Of a stretch of 24,136 nt of DNA, positions 19,298-24,136 are shown in pieces. The notes under the pieces are model-generated. The model searched no databases. It was not told the origin of the DNA and saw only the letters and a program-made list of their open reading frames with translations. The stretch covers positions 190,406 to 214,541 of the forward strand of contig NW_019091541.1 of assembly GCF_001949145.1 (NCBI RefSeq), written 5' to 3'. The position numbers and the translations under genes were made by a program. This DNA comes from Acanthaster planci. Its lineage: Eukaryota; Echinodermata; Asteroidea; Valvatida; Acanthasteridae. The number at the start of each line of letters is the position of its first letter. The first letter of the stretch is position 1.

Positions 19298-19764
19298 CTG
19301 TCAATTGAGTGTCGTAACCGGCGATAAACGTCTCCGATTACACAACGAAATGTCGCAGAACTTCCCCTCTATGCACCTTCATCATGCTCATGCCAAAACT
19401 AAATGCTTATTATTATACTTATGATATACAACTGATTCATTGGTTGTCGACGAGAATTCCGGCATCGTCGAAAGGTATTGCCCACGCACAGTATGCGTTC
19501 CAAGTACGTGTGCGTGACTGAATTTGACCTCAGGCCAACCACTTATCTTTTTTCATGATAACACATACACGGTGTTAGGCTGATCTACGCGAAGAGCTCA
19601 CTGTTTTAGAAGAAAATTACTTAACAAAATTGAACAATATGCCTATGAAAATGCAACAATTTCCACTTGCATTCGGTGCATAAATTAGTAATAAATATCG
19701 AAGGATAAATTATCCCGAACTACACGTTGGGTTTTAAAATTCGCGCTAAATAAAGAAAAAAATT

Positions 19765-19785
19765 GGGAAATTCTGGGGAAATCCC
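19765..19785. promoter_or_regulatory. Pair of kappaB-like words
   Basis: GGGAAATTCT (19765-19774, one base off consensus) is directly followed by GGGGAAATCCC (19775-19785, full consensus). Located 2.8 kb upstream of the paracaspase start codon. Motif match only. Confidence 0.3.
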
Positions 19786-20120
19786 TTTTCGTCTTTTTGA
19801 GTCTGGTTCCCTGACAAGAGAGTCTTTGACAAAATTCAGAACAGGTATCATTTACGGTTAAAAAGTATTTTCATTTCATTTTCAGATGTACTTTATATAC
19901 TTTATACAATATGCAATCGCATGAAATACAAACTAAGTGTTGGCAAGAACTCCCTTGAAAAACTGATCTAGCGGTTTTCATTTAATTTTTTCCTGCACTG
20001 TGGTCGCAATCTGACACATACGAAGTGTACAGCAACAGGACGTAAGCGTGAGACTATCACTGTGGCAGGATTTTTGCCCGTAAACCATGTCTCGATCTCT
20101 GAACCATGAACCAAACTCAC

Positions 20121-20230
20121 CCTGTAAACTACTACGTTTTTGTGCTTCCAGCACTTTGCCTGCAACTTCATAACTATTGGGAGGGTATTCCCGCAGTGGC
20201 AAGTCGAACTTGTGCGGACGGTATTCGAGT
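20121..20230 (-). CDS. Candidate exon of an unidentified gene
   Basis: Reads LEYRPHKFDLPLREYPPNSY, then EVAGKVLEAQKRSSLQ, and ends exactly at a consensus donor (CAGG/GTGAGT) in phase 1. The composition looks like real protein, but I do not recognise a family. The acceptor (gggtgcag) lacks a pyrimidine tract, there is no in-frame ATG, and the plus strand is also open here. It might belong to a neighbouring gene or to an upstream paracaspase exon. Confidence 0.28.
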
Positions 20231-20514
20231 CTGCACCCAATTGCAACCACCCACCACTACGCGAATACTTTTTTTTAAACCTCAAGTTAAAATTCTAAGA
20301 AACATATAGAAACAAAATGAACAATAATGAAATAGCCCTGCACGCGCAGGATTACAATGTACCTGGGGAAAAAAATAGATGCTGGCGTGGTAGGTCGGTG
20401 ACTTGGACACAGTTGCGGCACGATCCTGCTTAAAATTAATCAATTTTTATTTTTTTCCCTTGAATACAAAACGAACTTTTCCATCCTTAGGTGATCAATT
20501 TTTGCCGAAGCCGC

Positions 20515-20655
20515 GGGGGGGGGGGGGGGTTGTCGGGGCCCGCTGTAGGGCCTGGGAAATTTTGGATTCTAGATGGTCTCTGGNGGGGGGGGGGGGGGGG
20601 GTTGTCGGGGCCCGCTGTAGGGCCTGGGAAATTTTGGATTCTAGATGCTCTCTGG
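20515..20655. repeat. Poly-G tracts with a 72-bp tandem duplication and an N
   Basis: A 15-G run (20515-20529) plus the 54 bases after it (20530-20583) are repeated, with one mismatch, as a 17-G run (20585-20601) plus 20602-20655. The single ambiguous base (20584) sits exactly at the junction. This is the signature of a read-end join or polymerase slippage at poly-G, not of biology. Confidence 0.9.
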
Positions 20656-20665
20656 TGCAACCTTC

Positions 20666-20675
20666 GGGACTTTCC
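20666..20675. promoter_or_regulatory. kappaB-like word GGGACTTTCC
   Basis: A full match to the kappaB consensus and the same word as in the array at 22189-22294. A single site, so it could be chance. Confidence 0.25.
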
Positions 20676-20973
20676 GGGCCAGTTGCTGCTGTAATTTGGC
20701 CCCAAATCTGCTTGCATTTACAAAATGAAATAATGACAAGAATTTTCAGTAAAACTATAAGCCAATACACACGTACGTACATACTGCACCACAAAACTCG
20801 TTGCATTTGTGTTGTACAATAGCAAAACTCGACTGATTCTGCTAATGTGCCGCGCCTGGTGGCCTTCAATTGAGGCTTCTGCAAAATAAATTAATATGAC
20901 ATATTGGAATAAATCCACCAAGTTCAATTCGACAAGTTTATGATGAAAATTGTATCGTGCGTATTTGTTCAAA

Positions 20974-21111
20974 ATGGCAACTGACATCGTCAGCATACAT
21001 TACCGGCTGGGTTTAAAAGATGCCTTCTTTTTCATCCGGGCGGTGCCTCCATTTTCTGTGTCACAGGTTGGCTCTCGATTGTCATGGTCGAGACCTGTGC
21101 CGGTCCGATAA
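20974..21111 (+). CDS. Small ORF of 45 codons with a good start context
   Basis: Starts AAAATGG and reads MATDIVSIHYRLGLKDAFFF then IRAVPPFSVSQ before a TAA. No family recognised, no strong donor inside it, and no homologous neighbour. It could be a first exon or chance. Confidence 0.15.
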   Translation: MATDIVSIHYRLGLKDAFFFIRAVPPFSVSQVGSRLSWSRPVPVR

Positions 21112-22054
21112 TTTGTTTTACAAGGAAAATCTGCTCGAAAGAATCCAAACGGACAGCTTCTTATGTTGATCCTCAAATAATCTTATTGCTAGAATACACT
21201 ACAAATACAATCACTCAAAGTACATGGCGATATACAAGAAATACCAACAATGGATGGACAGGCAATTTAAAACATACACTTAAATCAAAACACAGGATTC
21301 AAAGCAATCCAATCAATAACTGGAAAAGGAACCAAAATGACTTATACAGAAAAAATGCAATCCCTTATACAATCAAGAAATTAACAAAAAAAAAAAAACA
21401 AAAACTAAATCAGGCTTAGCTGTGATCTTGATCTTGCTTGATCCAACTTGACCATTGGACATGGGTGCAGCTCCAAATCCTTGGTAGTCTTTCGCTAGGT
21501 CAAGAGACTCACAGATCCAGCATGGTGATGGGGAAAAAGGTCTAAGTGAAGACGGTAGAGAGACGAACCGGGTCGGCTCCCCAAAGCGACATGACCTATG
21601 GGCAAATACCCTGCAAAGACGAATGCGATACTTTTTGTCTTGGGAATTTTATTGGTATAGTCAGATAGTAAACTCTGAGAAGTCGACTGGTGTAAGCAAA
21701 ATTGCCTGGCTGTTTTTATTTTGAACAAAAAATGTGTTCAAAGTTCCCGACAATCTGTACTAAGATTCCATACAAGTAGAGCTGTACTACCTGCATGGCG
21801 ACAGTTAAAATTCGGATTTCAAAAGAGAGCCGTGATGTACGGCCCTACACCATGGCAGTGCCCACTGCCCATGTCAGGTGCATGTAGAATTGTCATTGTA
21901 ACGATTCTTTAAGTTGTTCTTCAACTTATTGCAAGCTGGAATAAGTATTTATAGAATGTAAGAACAGCCATACCGTTAGAATTGTTTGTAACCAGACTGA
22001 GGACTAGGAGGGAGAGGATTTATTATTACCATGTACTGCAAGTAAAACCCGTTT
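21112..22054. other. Intergenic stretch, no gene recognised
   Basis: Contains an A-rich segment ending in a poly-A run near 21390-21402, reminiscent of the 3' end of a retrotransposed sequence, and short ORFs without family resemblance. Confidence 0.5.
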
Positions 22055-22059
22055 CACTT

Positions 22060-22074
22060 TTTCCCGCCATCTTG
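22060..22074. promoter_or_regulatory. Overlapping E2F-like and YY1-like motifs
   Basis: TTTCCCGC (E2F consensus, 22060-22067) overlaps CGCCATCTTG (YY1-type, 22065-22074). Both are typical of proximal promoters and lie next to further motifs, which makes a promoter here plausible. Confidence 0.4.
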
Positions 22075-22094
22075 TTTTGCACCATGCCATGCGC

Positions 22095-22104
22095 CCTATA
22101 TAGG
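22095..22104. promoter_or_regulatory. CArG box
   Basis: CCTATATAGG is an exact CC(A/T)6GG serum response factor site, inside the longer palindrome CCCTATATAGGG. Confidence 0.4.
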
Positions 22105-22168
22105 GTGCAGATTAGTAGTAGTAAGCAAGGGCTGATTCAAGAGCATCCCCCTCCTTTCCCCCCTTCCC

Positions 22169-22294
22169 ATGTGATTTCCGGACTAAAAGGGACTTTCCCC
22201 CAGACCACGTGACTTCCGGTCTAAAAGGGACTTCCCCCTTACCACTTGACTTCCGGTCTAAAAGGGACTTTCTCAACCTAAAAAGGGACTTTCC
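22169..22294. promoter_or_regulatory. Tandem array of combined E-box, ETS and kappaB-like sites
   Basis: Three units of about 37-38 bp plus a partial one. Each unit has an E-box-like core (CATGTG, CACGTG, CACTTG), then an ETS core (TTCCGG; exact ACTTCCGGT at 22212-22220 and 22249-22257), then CTAAAAGGGACTT. kappaB words: GGGACTTTCC 22189-22198, GGGACTTCCC 22227-22236, GGGACTTTCT 22264-22273 (one off), GGGACTTTCC 22285-22294. A CRE-like GACGTCAC follows near 22310. The neighbouring transcription start is unknown. Confidence 0.45.
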
Positions 22295-22378
22295 GCTCAA
22301 CGACGACGACGTCACACAAAAGTTGGGGCCAATACCGAAAAAAAACAAAAAAAATCCCAACATTTCTCTAAAAGTAAA

Positions 22379-22583
22379 ATGGGCCCAACTTTTGCCACTA
22401 AATTTGAATACGATAAATTAGTTGCTGTTCACGCGGCATGGTTAACCACCAACGGTTACGAAACGAAACGAGCAAGCAAAGCTGGACGTGCAAAACCAAA
22501 AGTATCACATTTGCTTGGTGATAATAACCAAAGACGGAAAACAAGTTTATAAACCAAAGGAAATATTAATTCCCAATGATTAA
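22379..22583 (+). pseudogene. Short coding-like fragment with a probable frameshift
   Basis: ATG at 22379 (context AAAATGG) opens a 57-codon frame (MGPTFATKFEYDKLVAVHAA, then WLTTNGYETKR...). From about 22480 a second frame, shifted by one base and open from 22446 to a TAA at 22581, reads more like protein (YHICLVIITKDGKQVYKPKE). A single inserted base between about 22465 and 22500 would explain it. No family recognised. It lies just downstream of the promoter-like block and could be the decayed 5' end of a gene or transposon. Confidence 0.3.
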
Positions 22584-22724
22584 CTTGTCGCTTGAAATTG
22601 AAAAAAAAATTTTAATTTCCTTATATAGAAAAGAAAACTATAAAACAAAACTATAAAACAAAAATGTTAAAAAAACAAAATCAACGTCAATTGTTTCTTT
22701 TGCAAAGACACGGTTGAATCTACT

Positions 22725-24136
22725 GCAGGAATATGTGCCCTCTCCGATGACCCCAACTTTGCCAAATTTCGACGATCCCAGGCCTTTAGTGCACCAATAT
22801 AGGCAGCTATCTTTCCGAGGAAAGCGTAACCTTGACCTGTGGACAAAGGGCAAAAGTAAGCATTACTAAAAGAAGCCCTCTAATCTTTCCTATGTATTTT
22901 CCCGAGCAACGGCAAATGTGGATATGAAACTTACACCAATGGATGCAGGAATATGTGCCCTCTCCTATGACCCCAAGTTTACGAAATGTCAACAATTTTC
23001 AGGCCTTTAGTGCACCTATATAGGTAGCCATCTTTGTGAGGAAAGCGTACCATTGACCTGTGGAGAAAGGGAACAAGTAAGAATTACTAAAAGAAGCCCT
23101 CTATTCTTTTGTATCTATTTCCCAAAAACGGCAAATGTGGATATGAAACTTATGCCAATGGACACACGAGTATGTACCCTATGAGGTGGCACCAAGTTTG
23201 CCAGATTTGGACACTTTTTAGGCCTTTTATGCTCCACTATAGGCAGCTGTCTTTGCGCGTAAAGTGCACTCTCTCCATGCTTGGAAACGGAAAAAAAGGC
23301 AGTACGATAAGATTTAGTGCCTTCTTTCGTGTATATTTCCCTAAATACAGCAACTGTTGAAAAGAAACTTACACCAATGGATGGAAGAACATGTTCTCTC
23401 TTAGATGACCCCAATTTTGCCAAATTTCGACAATTTTCAGCCCTTTAGTGCACCAATATACGCAGCTATCGTTGCGGGGAAAGCGGACCCTTGACCTGTG
23501 GACAAAGGGGAAAAGTAAGCATTACTAAAAGAAGCCCTCCTTTCTTTTGTATTTATTTCCCGACCAACGGCAAATGCGGATATGAAACTTATGCCAATGG
23601 ATACAAGAGCATGTGCCCTATCAGATGGCACCAAGTTTGCGAGATTCGGACACTTTTCAGGCCTTTTATGCTGCAATATAGGCAGTTGTCTTCGTGCGGA
23701 GAGGGTACTCCTCTATGATTGGAAACGGAAAGAAAGCAGTACGATAAGGTTTAGTGCCTTCTTTCGTGTATATTTCCCTAAATACAGAAACTGTTGAAAT
23801 GAAACTTACACCAATGGATGCAGGAACATGTGCCCTCTCGGATGACCCCAAGTTGGCCAAATGTCGACAATTTTCAGGCCTTTACTGCACCAATATAGGC
23901 AGCTATCTTTGCGAGGAAAGCGTACCCTTTACGTGTGGACAAAGGGAAAAAGTAAGCATTACTAAAAGAAGCCCTCTATTCTCTCGTATGTATTTCCCGA
24001 ACAACAGGAAATGTGGATATCAAACTTATGCCAATGGATACAGGAGCATGTGCCCTATCAGATGGCACCAAGTTTGCAAGATTCGGACACTTTGCAGGCC
24101 TTTTATGCTCCAATATAGGCAGCTGTCTTTGCGGGG
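22725..24136. repeat. Satellite of about 219-bp monomers in an alternating A/B pattern, continuing past the right edge
   Basis: The same landmark (ATG of CATGTGCCCT or its variants) recurs at 22733, 22953, 23172, 23391, 23611, 23828 and 24048, a spacing of 217-220 bp. Monomers with GATGACCCCAA (type A: copies 1, 2, 4, 6) differ from those with GGTGGCACCAAG or GATGGCACCAAG (type B: copies 3, 5, 7). After an initial A-A the order is B-A-B-A-B, a dimer of about 438 bp. The ORFs over the array are not consistently open between copies, so it is treated as non-coding. Confidence 0.93.

Noticed and set aside
20403-20884. ORFs of 129-139 codons with poly-Gly or poly-Pro
   Set aside because: They run across the poly-G duplication and the N, which looks like an assembly fault.
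21084-21419. 111-codon plus-strand ORF
   Set aside because: Low-complexity, Asn/Thr/Lys-rich translation ending in a poly-A stretch. No start-context, domain or splice support.
23109-23860. ORFs of 60-100 codons over the right end
   Set aside because: They fall on satellite monomers and are not kept open from copy to copy.
22725-24136. CRISPR array
   Set aside because: The repeats are about 219-bp contiguous monomers with no spacers, in eukaryotic DNA.

Overview
The window is eukaryotic nuclear DNA. Nearly 17 kb is one multi-exon gene on the minus strand with GT/AG introns, surrounded and invaded by dispersed repeats. Very frequent ACATGT/TACATGTA runs, dense MITE-like inverted repeats and a paracaspase gene suggest a marine invertebrate (amphioxus, echinoderm or mollusc are candidates). 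I cannot name the species from sequence alone.

Layout. 1-16996 (minus): a MALT1-type paracaspase, read here as 16 coding exons whose phases all agree. The protein order is death domain, three immunoglobulin-like domains, caspase-like (paracaspase) protease domain, and the start of a C-terminal Ig-like domain. The gene runs off the left edge, so its last exon(s) and 3' UTR are missing. The catalytic His and Cys and the acidic pocket residues expected for cleavage after Arg are present, so the gene looks functional. Its introns hold a near-perfect 146-bp foldback element, a tRNA-like SINE head, a TTAA-flanked piggyBac-like MITE, other inverted repeats, a 17-bp-stem hairpin, a stray copy of the exon 2 splice acceptor, and an unexplained 247-codon antisense ORF.

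16997-22000: mostly gene-poor sequence upstream of the paracaspase, rich in ACATGT repeats. Two weak in-phase candidate exons on the minus strand (about 19.25 and 20.2 kb) could belong to another gene. A poly-G duplication with an N at 20584 looks like an assembly fault.

22055-22583: a promoter-like block with E2F-, YY1- and CArG-like motifs, followed by a tandem array of about 37-38 bp units, each combining an E-box-like core, an ETS-like site and a kappaB-like site. A short coding-like fragment with a likely frameshift follows on the plus strand.

22725-24136: a tandem satellite of about 219-bp monomers with an alternating A/B (about 438 bp) higher-order pattern, continuing off the right edge.

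How it fits together: MALT1 is the protease and scaffold of the CARD-BCL10-MALT1 complex that activates NF-kappaB. The kappaB-like array about 5 kb upstream of its start codon raises the untested possibility of feedback control.
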